Position numbers and translations under genes: made by a program
Shown here: positions 24,404-32,408 of the stretch, in pieces
How positions within the stretch are numbered: the first letter of the stretch is position 1
Layout: each line of letters begins with the position of its first letter
Source: UBA6109 sp035366835
GTDB lineage: Bacteria; Desulfobacterota; Syntrophia; Syntrophales; UBA6109
Length of the DNA: 33,308 nucleotides
Direction: 5' to 3'
Assembly: GCA_035366835.1 (NCBI GenBank)
Contig: DAOSIS010000035.1
Coordinates: forward strand, 1-33,308
Notes under the pieces: model-generated
Databases searched by the model: none
The model's input: only the letters and a program-made list of their open reading frames with translations
Told to the model about the DNA's origin: nothing

Positions 24404-25057
24404 ATGGAAGAAACGGTTGACAGCTACTGGCAGAAGCATCTTGCGGAATTGAAGGAAACGCTGACGGCGAACAACTTCGAAGTCTTCGTGGCCGCCGACG
24501 CGAAAGAGGCGGGGAAGATCGTCCTGGAGGAGATCCTGCCCGCGCTTGCCCCCAGGAGTGTCGCGTGGGGTGGCTCGACCACATTCACGGCGACGGGCCT
24601 TTACGAGATCCTGAAGGACCGCAAGGACCTCAGGGTGGTGGATCAGTACCAGAAGAACCTCACGCCCGAGCAGAACATCGAGATCCGGCGCCAGGAACTC
24701 CTGGTGGATCTGTTCTTCACCGGCGCGAACGCCGTGACGGAGGACGGCCAGCTCGTGAATCTCGACGGCACCGGAAACCGCGTCGCGGCCCTCACCTTCG
24801 GGCCGAAAAACGTGATCGTGCTCGTCGGCCGCAACAAGGTGACGCCGGACCTGGAAGCGGCGATGGTGCGCGTCAAGAACTTCGCCGCGCCGGCCAATGC
24901 GATCCGTCTCCAGAAGCAGACGCCCTGCGCCAAGACCGCCTACTGCGAGGAGTGCAGCGGCCCGGGCCGGATCTGCAACACCTGGACGATCACCGAGAAA
25001 TCGAACCCCAAGGGGCGAATCAAGGTGATCCTCATCAACCAGGATCTGGGGCTCTAG
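24404..25057 (+). CDS. LUD-domain (LutC/DUF162-like) protein
   Basis: The 217-residue protein is a stand-alone LUD domain: VDSYWQKHLAELKETLTANNFEVFVA, a central VAWGGSTTFTATGLYEILK and a VDLFFTGANAVTEDGQLVNLDGTGNRVAAL segment, which are the family's most recognisable parts. The C-terminus carries a cysteine cluster, CAKTAYCEECSGPGRIC, found in a subset of the family. LUD proteins include LutB/LutC of lactate utilisation, but most single-domain copies have no proven role; no lutA or lutB is adjacent. The ATG at 24404 follows GGAGGGAGG. A bidirectional terminator closes the gene about 23 bases after the stop. Confidence 0.85.
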   Translation: MEETVDSYWQKHLAELKETLTANNFEVFVAADAKEAGKIVLEEILPALAPRSVAWGGSTTFTATGLYEILKDRKDLRVVDQYQKNLTPEQNIEIRRQELLVDLFFTGANAVTEDGQLVNLDGTGNRVAALTFGPKNVIVLVGRNKVTPDLEAAMVRVKNFAAPANAIRLQKQTPCAKTAYCEECSGPGRICNTWTITEKSNPKGRIKVILINQDLGL

Positions 25058-25079
25058 GAAGGCGGGCAGCCAAAGCAAA

Positions 25080-25115
25080 GAAGCGGGAGGGGCGGAACCC
25101 CTCCCGCTTCTTTTT
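25080..25115 (+). terminator. Strong intrinsic terminator, possibly bidirectional
   Basis: A 13 bp perfect stem (25080-25092 with 25098-25110, five-base loop) is followed by TTTTT at 25111-25115. It ends the LUD gene and lies just beyond the stop of the converging acetate-CoA ligase; on the minus strand the trailing T-tract is weaker. Confidence 0.9.
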
Positions 25116-25133
25116 CGACCGTCATCGAAGGGA

Positions 25134-27290
25134 TTATTTCTGCGTCCCGTTCGCCTTGAGGATCATGCGGCAGTCGGCCACGGTAGCCCCCTTCCCCTCG
25201 GGATGGACGAGGAGGGGGTTGATGTCCAGCTCGGCGATCTCCGGATGGTCGACGACGAGATTGGACAGGCGGATCAGGAGTTTCTCCACCTCCTCGACGT
25301 CCGCCTTGGGCCTCCCGCGGAATCCCGTGAACAGCTTGTATCCCTTGATGGCCCGGATCATCCGCCCGGCGTCGTTGCGGCATAGAGGGGCGAGGCCGAA
25401 GATCACGTCTTTGAAGAGTTCGACGAAGATGCCTCCCAGTCCGAACATGATGAGCGGGCCGAGCGTCGTGCGGTTCATGCCCAGGATGACCTCCTCACCT
25501 GAAGGCGCCATCTTCTGAACAAGCACCCCTTCGAGGGTGGCCTTGGGATCGTACTTCTTCGCGTTGTCCATGATCTTGCGGAATGCCGCCTTCGCTTCCT
25601 CTTCGGTCTTTACCCCCACCACCACGCCGCCCGCATCGGATTTGTGCAGGATCTGCGGGGATACGATCTTCATGACGACCGGGAATCCCATCCCGCCGGC
25701 GATTTTCGCGGCTTCCGTTTCGCTCTTCGCCAGTTCCGTGGGGAGGACGTTGAAACCGTAGGCCTTCAACAGCTTCAGACCGTCCAGCTCGCCGAGCCTT
25801 GTCCTGCCCGCCGCGATGCACTCGGCGATCAATGCCGCCGCACGTTCCTTGTCCTGCTTGAACTTGAATTCGGGCAGCCGCTCGCGATTCACCCACTTGG
25901 AGAACTTGTACAGGGCTGCAAAGGACTTGGCGGCGTTCTCCGGAAATTTGTACACGGGGTAGCCGTTGGTCTGGAGGTATTTCACGCCGGCGGAGACGTC
26001 GACGATCCCCATGAAGCTGCAGAGGATCGGTTTGGGAGAACGCCGTGCCACGCGGACGACGGCCTCGGCGGTTCCCAGGGCGTTGGTCATCGACTGCGGC
26101 GTCAGGATCACCAGGGCGCCGTCCACCCCTTCATCCTTGATGACCGCCTGCAGCGCGCTCTCGTAACGGTCCGACGGTGCGTCGCCGATCACGTCCACGG
26201 GATTGTGGAGATTGGCGGTCGCGGGCAGGCTGTTTGAGAGCTCTGCGATCGTTTCCTTCTGAAACGTCGCCAGGGTCAGGTCGGAGGAAATCGTCATGTC
26301 CGTCGCAAGGATGCCCGGTCCCCCGGCATTGGTGATGATCGCCACGCGGTTGCCGTTGGGGAGCTTTCGCCTGGTCTTCCCGAGTTTGCTTTCGTGCTTG
26401 TAGGTGAATGCATTCGCGTAGTCGAACAACTCGTCGATGGAATCGGCCCGGATGATGCCGGCCTGGCGGAAGATGGCCTCGTAGACCGCCTCCGAACCCG
26501 CCAGGGCCCCCGTGTGCGAGGCGGCGGCGCGCGCTCCGGCGCTGGTCCGTCCCGATTTGATGACCAGCACCGGCGTCGGCCGGTTGCCGGATGTGATCTC
26601 CTTGACGGTGTCGACGAACTCGATTCCCTTGCGCAGTTCTTCTACGTACATGACGATGACCGCTGTTTCCGGGTCGTCATGGAGATAGCGGAGCAGGTCG
26701 AGCTCGTCCACGTCCGCCTTGTTGCCGATCGAGATGAACTTGGAGAAACCGAAGTCGCGGTCGGCGGCGAAATCGAGGACGGCCGCGCAGAGGGCACCGC
26801 TCTGGGAGATGAAGGAGATGTTTCCGCAGGCGGGCATACGCTGCGAAAAGCTTGCGTTCATGCTCACGCCGGGCAGGGGGTTGATGACGCCGAGGCAGTT
26901 GGGCCCGACGACGCGGACGCCCGCCTCGCGGCACATGGCGATCATGCGGTTTTCGATCTCCAGGCCTTCCTTGCCGACTTCGCGGAAACCGGCGGAGACG
27001 ACGATGATCCCTTTCACTCCCTTGGCGATCGAATCCTCCACCGCGGTGAGGGCGGCCTTCGGGGGTACGATGATGATGGACAAATCGATCTTGTCGGGAA
27101 TCTCCTTGACGTCGGCAAACGTCTTGACGCTGAGGACGGATTTCGCCTTCGGGTTGACGGGATAAATCGTTCCCTTGTAGCCGCCCTTGAGGATGTTGGC
27201 GAAGATATCGTGTCCGACCTTCCCGGGCGTATTGGAAGCGCCGATGACCGCGATGGACGATGGTGAAAAAATGGCATCTAGTGAATTCAT
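25134..27290 (-). CDS. Acetate-CoA ligase (ADP-forming), fused alpha and beta domains
   Basis: The 718-residue protein has an alpha part with a CoA-binding Rossmann domain (SSIAVIGASNTPGKVG, VGPNCLGVINPLPG) and succinyl-CoA-ligase-like flavodoxin domains containing the phospho-histidine loop ASHTGALAGS (H259), then a beta ATP-grasp part (about 490-718) with GFPVVMKIVSPQILHKSDAGG. This is the single-chain ADP-forming acetyl-CoA synthetase layout (Acd), which makes ATP from acetyl-CoA, ADP and phosphate. In an anaerobe it would give substrate-level ATP in acetate production; other acyl-CoA substrates are possible. ATG at 27290 follows GGGAAC. A strong promoter and a terminator-like hairpin lie in its leader. 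Confidence 0.93.
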   Translation of the reverse strand: MNSLDAIFSPSSIAVIGASNTPGKVGHDIFANILKGGYKGTIYPVNPKAKSVLSVKTFADVKEIPDKIDLSIIIVPPKAALTAVEDSIAKGVKGIIVVSAGFREVGKEGLEIENRMIAMCREAGVRVVGPNCLGVINPLPGVSMNASFSQRMPACGNISFISQSGALCAAVLDFAADRDFGFSKFISIGNKADVDELDLLRYLHDDPETAVIVMYVEELRKGIEFVDTVKEITSGNRPTPVLVIKSGRTSAGARAAASHTGALAGSEAVYEAIFRQAGIIRADSIDELFDYANAFTYKHESKLGKTRRKLPNGNRVAIITNAGGPGILATDMTISSDLTLATFQKETIAELSNSLPATANLHNPVDVIGDAPSDRYESALQAVIKDEGVDGALVILTPQSMTNALGTAEAVVRVARRSPKPILCSFMGIVDVSAGVKYLQTNGYPVYKFPENAAKSFAALYKFSKWVNRERLPEFKFKQDKERAAALIAECIAAGRTRLGELDGLKLLKAYGFNVLPTELAKSETEAAKIAGGMGFPVVMKIVSPQILHKSDAGGVVVGVKTEEEAKAAFRKIMDNAKKYDPKATLEGVLVQKMAPSGEEVILGMNRTTLGPLIMFGLGGIFVELFKDVIFGLAPLCRNDAGRMIRAIKGYKLFTGFRGRPKADVEEVEKLLIRLSNLVVDHPEIAELDINPLLVHPEGKGATVADCRMILKANGTQK

Positions 27291-27320
27291 GTCTTGTTCC
27301 CTTTCCTATTAGGATATTTC

Positions 27321-27367
27321 AAAAAAACGCCCTCACGAACCCGCCTGTGTACGCGGACTCGGAGGGC
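27321..27367 (-). promoter_or_regulatory. Terminator-like hairpin in the leader of the acetate-CoA ligase gene (attenuator)
   Basis: Read on the minus strand, a long stem forms: GCCCTC with GAGGGC (6 bp), CGA with TCG after a bulge, and CCGC with GCGG around an eight-base loop. It is followed by seven T's (A7 at 27321-27327 on the plus strand) about 30 bases before the start codon. A CCGCC close to the predicted 5' end of the leader could pair with GGCGG inside this hairpin, giving a candidate antiterminator. No minus-strand gene ends upstream of it, so it is best read as an attenuator. The signal is unknown. Confidence 0.7.
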
Positions 27368-27389
27368 TTCCTCTCTCTTGGCGGAGCCC

Positions 27390-27418
27390 ATTATCCTGCA
27401 AGGTCGTGCGCCTGTCAA
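27390..27418 (-). promoter_or_regulatory. Strong sigma-70-type promoter of the acetate-CoA ligase gene
   Basis: TTGACA (six of six), a 17-base spacer and GATAAT (five of six) lie on the minus strand. The expected start near 27383 gives a leader of about 93 bases that contains the attenuator-like hairpin. Confidence 0.75.
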
Positions 27419-27712
27419 GAGGAAAGGCACCGGAGAAGGTCCCGGGAAGCCTCAACGGCGCGCGACAGGCATCCGGAGGGACGATTCGAGGTGAGCGGAC
27501 TCTGCGACATCCATGGAACGGACCCGCGAGACGCGGCAAGGCACTGTTCCTCAATGCCGTGCGGGGTCCCGGAACGGCGGGACGTCGTCATCCGCTTCAA
27601 GACTGTTCGGGAGAAAAAAGACTTGATATCGATCGTGATAGCGGATTACTTTACTTCATAAAAGTAGTTCCGTTGAATGGAGACAAGGTAAAGGCAGAGA
27701 AAGGAGCCCGCC
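27419..27712. other. Intergenic region, no gene seen; possible weak site before the molbindin
   Basis: No open frame here looks like a protein. Upstream of the molbindin gene there is a TATC-N6-GATA inverted repeat at 27627-27640 overlapping a TTGATA hexamer, but the matching -10 is poor, so no promoter is called. Confidence 0.35.
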
Positions 27713-27922
27713 ATGAAGATCAGCGCCCGCAATGTTTTGAAGGGGAAGGTCAGCAAGGTGACCGACGGAGCGGTGAACACGGAAGTGATTCTGGACTTGG
27801 ACGGAGGAGGCCAGGTTGTCTCGATGATCTCCAAAGAGTCGGCCGGCAAGCTTGGCCTGAAGAAAGGCGCAGTCGCCTACGCGGTGATCAAGGCCTCCAA
27901 TGTGATGATCGCCGTCGATTGA
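27713..27922 (+). CDS. Molbindin (Mop-like molybdate-binding protein)
   Basis: The 69-residue protein is a single TOBE/Mop domain: MKISARNVLKGKVSKVTDGAVNTEV, then a VVSMISKESAGKLGLKKG segment and AYAVIKASNVMIAVD, which is the typical molbindin end. Such proteins form hexamers that bind molybdate or tungstate and buffer oxyanion supply. It lies just ahead of formate dehydrogenase genes, whose catalytic subunit needs a molybdopterin or tungstopterin cofactor, so the context fits. AAGGAG precedes the ATG. No terminator was seen between it and the next gene. Confidence 0.9.
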   Translation: MKISARNVLKGKVSKVTDGAVNTEVILDLDGGGQVVSMISKESAGKLGLKKGAVAYAVIKASNVMIAVD

Positions 27923-28166
27923 AAAACGGACCGCGTTCGGATTCCAAGAATTGAAAGGCTTTGCTCTCGGGTCTGGGGCTGTAGTCTGCCTTCCGTTCCG
28001 GTCGGCGGAATGGAAGGAATGCGCGGCGTCTCCGCACCCGGAAACGGAACCGCTCGCCTCCGGATTTCCCCGTCCTTCCTGACGATCCACCCTCGGTATT
28101 CGTTTTCCCTCTTCCCTGTGTTTCGATGGAGGGTACCGCACCGGAATCAAGGAGTACGTACCGTAG
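27923..28166. other. Intergenic region between molbindin and fdhE, nothing recognised in most of it
   Basis: This part of the 325-base gap holds no plausible gene, tRNA or known riboswitch pattern that I can see. The regulatory features lie at its right end and are listed separately. Confidence 0.5.
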
Positions 28167-28184
28167 TATGTCATTAATGACATA
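28167..28184. promoter_or_regulatory. 18 bp perfect palindrome upstream of fdhE
   Basis: TATGTCATTAATGACATA is a perfect inverted repeat ending 7 bases before the -35 hexamer of the fdhE promoter. That position suits an activator, or a repressor blocking polymerase. One half-site, ATGACATAAT, reappears exactly upstream of fdnG. Confidence 0.7.
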
Positions 28185-28191
28185 ATATTTC

Positions 28192-28219
28192 TTGACAGGT
28201 TCGATCACCGTCGGATAAA
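28192..28219 (+). promoter_or_regulatory. Sigma-70-type promoter of fdhE
   Basis: TTGACA at 28192-28197, a 16-base spacer and GATAAA at 28214-28219 precede the fdhE start at 28248. The -35 is a perfect match and the -10 is four of six. Confidence 0.6.
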
Positions 28220-28247
28220 TGCGGGAAAAAAAGCGGGATGGGATGCC

Positions 28248-29117
28248 ATGAGGGGCATGCGCGAGCGGATGCTGCACAAGACGATGGACGAGGTTCTGGA
28301 GAAGAAGCCGTACTGCGGGAGCATCCTGAATTCTTTCCGGCCGGTGCTCGTTGCGCGAAGCCGTCTGATCGGCGAACTGAAGCTGGACCGCGTTGAGGCG
28401 CGACCGGACGACCGGGAACGCCTTAACGGCATTCCCCTGATACGCCGGCAACCGCTCTTCTTCGAAAGCGACCCGTGGAGAAGCATTGCCTGCTCCCTGA
28501 TTCCCGCCATGCAGGAAGGTTTCCCCGACCTCGGTCTCGAGCTCGAAAAGATCAAGGTCGATATCCTGGGCGGCAGGATCCGTCTGTTCGGGTATTTCCG
28601 TCTGTTCCCCGATGTCAGGGAGGAAACCGTGGCCGAGTGGGCGGCGCAGTGCGGCGTCCGCGCGGAGACGGTCCAGTTCCTGCTGCTCAACATCGCCAGG
28701 ATCGTTCTCGCGATCCGGGCGAAAAACATTGCGCCGATTCTGCGCGGTATGCGATGGGACAGGGGATACTGCCCCGTCTGCGGCGGCCTTCCCATGCTGT
28801 CGATTCTCCGGGACAAGGGCCGGCGCTGGCTTCACTGTTCCCTGTGCGGCAGCGAATGGCGGTTCCCCAGGGTCGTCTGCCCCTTTTGCGGACACGAGAG
28901 TCCGTCGGGGATGAATTTCTTCTTTCTTCAAGACAGGCAGGACGAATCCGCGTTCGCCTGCGAGGCATGCAAGCGTTATCTCATCAGCGTGAGCCGGAGC
29001 GCCGAACTGTCCGATGTCGATCCGGATATCACGGCGATTTCGCTGCTCCATCTGGATCTGATGATGCAGCAGAGGACCTTCCGCCCTGTCGCCGAATGCG
29101 GATGGAACGTCCTGTAG
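28248..29117 (+). CDS. fdhE: Formate dehydrogenase accessory protein FdhE
   Basis: The 289-residue protein carries four CxxC pairs in its C-terminal part: CPVCGGLP, CSLCGSEW, CPFCGHES and CEACKRY, which is the rubredoxin-like zinc-ribbon arrangement of FdhE, plus family segments such as WRSIACSLIPAM. FdhE is needed for maturation of membrane-bound formate dehydrogenases and interacts with the catalytic subunit, which is encoded next. It should act in the cytoplasm. The ATG at 28248 has a G-rich stretch upstream but no textbook ribosome-binding site. The fdnG start lies 170 bases downstream, with its own regulatory region. Confidence 0.88.
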   Translation: MRGMRERMLHKTMDEVLEKKPYCGSILNSFRPVLVARSRLIGELKLDRVEARPDDRERLNGIPLIRRQPLFFESDPWRSIACSLIPAMQEGFPDLGLELEKIKVDILGGRIRLFGYFRLFPDVREETVAEWAAQCGVRAETVQFLLLNIARIVLAIRAKNIAPILRGMRWDRGYCPVCGGLPMLSILRDKGRRWLHCSLCGSEWRFPRVVCPFCGHESPSGMNFFFLQDRQDESAFACEACKRYLISVSRSAELSDVDPDITAISLLHLDLMMQQRTFRPVAECGWNVL

Positions 29118-29190
29118 TGCGCCGTCTTCCTGTTCCACTCAGAGGCCGCCGGAGGGGGAGAGGGGCGGCATCGAAAACTCCTGCTAAAAA

Positions 29191-29273
29191 TAGCATAAGT
29201 AGAAATATTCATTGACAATTTGTCGATATGGCATTAGTTGTGCCGCATTTGGCATAAACCATAAATGACATAA
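29191..29273. promoter_or_regulatory. Four copies of a TGRCATAA-like motif upstream of fdnG
   Basis: TAGCATAA (29191), TGGCATTA (29229), TGGCATAA (29250) and TGACATAA (29266) repeat in one direction in the gap before fdnG. The last copy is within the same 10-mer, ATGACATAAT, as in the palindrome before fdhE. A GACA-ATT-TGTC inverted repeat lies at 29214-29224. The cluster suggests sites for one regulator. Confidence 0.55.
29229..29243 (+). promoter_or_regulatory. Candidate sigma-54 promoter of fdnG
   Basis: TGGCATTAGTTGTGC has GG and GC separated by exactly 10 bases (29230-29231 and 29242-29243), as in -24/-12 promoters, with an imperfect -12. Some formate dehydrogenase genes are known to be sigma-54 dependent. 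It overlaps one copy of the TGRCATAA-like repeat. A TTGACA at 29213 without a good -10 is the alternative. Confidence 0.4.
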
Positions 29274-29287
29274 TCAAGGAGGCGTTT

Positions 29288-32200
29288 ATGGAGATCACCA
29301 GGAGGGGGTTTCTGACCCTGTCCGGCACGATAGGGTCGGGGATCGCCCTGTCGACGCTCGGACTGGATCTGAGTCCTTTGAAGGCCCATGCAGCGGACAT
29401 CACCAAGATGGACAGACTGCGGGCGGCGAGGCAGGTCACAAGCGTCTGCTGTTACTGCTCCGTGGGCTGCGGGGTCGTCTGCAGTGTCGACCGGAACACT
29501 GGGAAGGTCTTCAACCTGGAGGGGGACGGCGATCATCCCATCAACGAAGGGTCGCTGTGTGCCAAAGGCGCAGGGCTCTTCGATCTGACGGAGGCGAACA
29601 AGTACCGCCTCCAGAAGGTCCTTTACCGGGGACCCGGCGGAACGGATTGGGAGGAAAAGAGCTGGGACTGGGCCCTGCCCAGGATCGCCCGGCTGGTGAA
29701 GGACGCCCGGGACAAGGGCTTTGTGAGGAGAAACGCGAAGGGCGAGCTCGTGAACCGCGCGGAGACGATCGCGCATCTGGGCAGCTCCAATGTGGACAAC
29801 GAAGAGTGCTGGCTCATGACTGCGAAGGCCAGGGCGCTCGGCATGGTCTATATCGACCACCAGGCCAGGGTTTGACACAGTCCGTCGGTAGCGGCTCTGG
29901 GAGAGTCGTTCGGACGCGGTTCCATGACGAACCACTATATCGATCTGAAGAACAGCGACTGCATCCTGATCATGGGAAGCAACGCTGCGGAGCACCATCC
30001 CATTGCCTTCAAGTGGATCCTGCGCGCCAAGGACCGCGGCGCCAAGGTCATTCATGTCGATCCCCGTTACACCCGCACGTCCGCACGGTGCGATTACCAC
30101 GTGCCCCTTCGCTCCGGAACGGACATCGCGTTTCTGGGCGGCATGATCCACCATATCCTGGAGAACAGGAAATACTTCAAAGACTACGTCCTGAACTATA
30201 CCAACGCCTCCTTCATCGTGGGCGAGGGGTTTTCGTTCAAGGACGGTCTTTTCTCCGGGTACGACAAGAAGAGCCGCAACTACGACAAGGCGACGTGGGT
30301 TCTCGAAAAGGATGCGAACGGGATCCCCAGGCGGGACATGACGCTGGCCCATCCCCGCTGCGTGTTCCAAATGCTGAAGAAACACTACTCCCGTTACACG
30401 CTCGACAAGGTCTCCAGCATCACCGGCGTCTCGAAGGAAAATCTTCTCAAGGTCTACGCGGAATACAGCGCCACGGGGGCCCCGGACAAGGCGGGAACGG
30501 AGTGCTACGCCCTGGGTTGGACGCACCACACGACCGGCAGCCAGATCATCCGCACCATGTCGATCATTCAGCTGCTCCTCGGCAACATGGGAATCGCCGG
30601 CGGAGGCGTCAACGCCCTGCGCGGCGAGCCGAATGTCCAGGGATCGACCGACCACGCGATCCTCTACAACATCCTGCCCGGCTACCTGAAGATGCCGGCC
30701 GCGTCGCTCGACACGCTCGACAAGTACCTGAAGAAGAACACGCCGGAAACGAAGGATCCGCAGTCGGCGAATTACTACCAGAACTACCCGAAATTCTTCA
30801 TCAGCCTCCTGAAGTCCTTCTGGGGCGACAAGGCGACGGCCGAAAACGGGTTCGGTTATTCGTGGCTGCCCAAGCTCGACGACGGCCAGCATTATTCGCT
30901 GATGCACCTCTTCGACCGGATGTATGCCGGAAAGATCAAGGGGCTCTTCGCGGTGGGAACGGACCCGGCCGTGAGTGCTCCGAACACGACGAAGGTCCGC
31001 AAGGCGCTGGAGAAACTCGACTGGCTCGTGGGCGAGAATATCTTCGACAACGAGACATACTCCTTCTGGAAGGAGCCCGGCGTCGACCCGAAGCAGATCA
31101 AGACGGAGGTCTTCCTGCTCCCCGCGTCCGCTTCCATGGAGAAGGAGGGAAGCCAGAGCAACAGCGGCCGGTGGGTGCAGTGGAAATACAAGGCGGCCGA
31201 GGCCCCCGGCGACGCGATTCCCGTGGGCGAGATCACGATCCGGATCATGGAGGAGATCAGGAAGCTCTATGAGAAGGAGGGCGGCCCCAATGCCGAGGCC
31301 ATCGTGAACCTCAAGTGGGACTATACGGATTTCCGGGGAAGATACGACGCCCTGAAAGTGGCCAAACAGATCAACGGCTATTTCCTCAAGGATACGGTGA
31401 TCGACGACGGCACGAAGAAAACGGAATTCCGCAAGGGGCAACTCGTCCCGACATTCGGCATGCTCCAGGCCGACGGCGCAACGTGCAGCGGCAACTGGAT
31501 CATGGCCGGCAGCTTCGGCGCCGACGGCGAGAACAAGATGGCGAAAAGGGGCAAGGAAGACCCGACGGGTCTGGGCCTCTATCCCAACTGGTCCTATGCC
31601 TGGCCGGTCAACCGCCGGATCATCTACAACCGCGCGTCCTGCGATCTGAACGGCAGGCCCTACAACCCCAAGCGCAGGCTCCTGGAGTGGACGGGCGACC
31701 GATGGGTGGGGGACGTTCCCGACGGCCCCTGGCCTCCGCAGGCGGACAAGGCCAAGGGCAAATATCCCTTCATCATGAAGCCCGACGGCCTGGGCGCCCT
31801 GTTCGGGCCCGGCATGGCCGAAGGCCCCTTCCCCGAGCACTACGAACCCCTCGAGGGGCCGCTGGCGAAGAATCCCCTGTCGGGCCAGTTGATCAACCCG
31901 GTGGTCCAGATCTTCAAGAGCGACCTGGACAAGGTCGCCAACGCAAGCGCCGAGTTCCCCTACGTCTGCACGACGTACTCGTGCACCGAGCACTGGTGCT
32001 CCGGGGCGCTGACGCGCTGGCAGTTGTGGCTTCTGGAGATGCAGCCGGAACTCTACGTCGAAATCGGCGAGGCGCTTGCCAGGGAGAAGGGGGTCCGCAA
32101 CGGCGAGCGCGTGAAGGTGTCTTCCGCGCGCGGCGAGGTGGCGTGCGTTGCAATGGTGACGAAGCGTTTCCGCCCCTTCACGATCGAGGGCAAGACGGTC

Positions 32201-32347
32201 CACCAGGTCGGTCTGCCCTTCAATTACGGGTGGCTTTTCCCCAAGGACGGCGGTGACAGCACGAACTTCCTTACACCTACCGTCGGCGATGCGAACACTT
32301 TCTGCCCCGAGTACAAGGCGTTCATGGTCAATGTAAAGAAGATTTAG
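29288..32347 (+). CDS. fdnG: Selenocysteine-containing formate dehydrogenase major subunit (FdnG-type)
   Basis: The 1019-residue selenoprotein starts with a twin-arginine signal (MEITRRGFLTLSG), then a 4Fe-4S site (CCYCSVGCGVVC with a later GSLCAKG). The frame meets TGA at 29873-29875, codon 196, in the context HQARV-U-HSPSVAALGESFGRGSMTNHY, matching the selenocysteine site of E. coli FdnG (also residue 196). The rest follows in frame: PIAFKWILRAKDRGAKVIHVDPRYTRTSA, LLLGNMGIAGGGVNALRGEPNVQGS and the C-terminal FPYVCTTYSCTEHW region. It oxidises formate in the periplasm on a molybdo- or tungstopterin with a selenocysteine ligand. AAGGAGG lies upstream of the ATG. fdnH follows 61 bases later. 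Confidence 0.95.
29873..29915 (+). other. Selenocysteine UGA codon with possible SECIS element
   Basis: The TGA at 29873-29875 is followed by an outer stem GTCCG (29880-29884) with CGGAC (29911-29915) and an inner stem CGGCTCT-GGG-AGAGTCG (29892-29908). The loop differs from the E. coli SECIS core and sits a few bases further from the UGA, so the element is likely but not a textbook match. Confidence 0.7.
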
Positions 32348-32372
32348 ACGGACGGCTGAAAAACGCCCGTCT
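32346..32372 (+). other. Hairpin between fdnG and fdnH
   Basis: AGACGG pairs with CCGTCT, with an added CG/CG pair after a mismatch and an A-rich loop, directly at the fdnG stop. There is no T-run, so it is unlikely to terminate fully; it could protect or process the mRNA. Confidence 0.4.
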
Positions 32373-32408
32373 GCGACGATCGCTGAAATCATTTCAGGAG
32401 GCTGAACG

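Noticed and set aside
27321..27367. The hairpin as an ordinary plus-strand terminator
   Set aside because: On the plus strand no gene ends before it and no T-run follows; the T7 lies on the minus strand, in the leader of the acetate-CoA ligase.
27923..28166. A tRNA (for example tRNA-Sec) or molybdenum-cofactor riboswitch near the formate dehydrogenase genes
   Set aside because: I could not find a cloverleaf or the conserved riboswitch segments in this gap.
29288..29875. A 195-codon truncated formate dehydrogenase ending at TGA, with a separate gene starting near 29924
   Set aside because: The reading frame continues directly after the TGA with conserved FdnG sequence, and the position equals the known selenocysteine residue 196. 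One gene with a recoded UGA explains it better.
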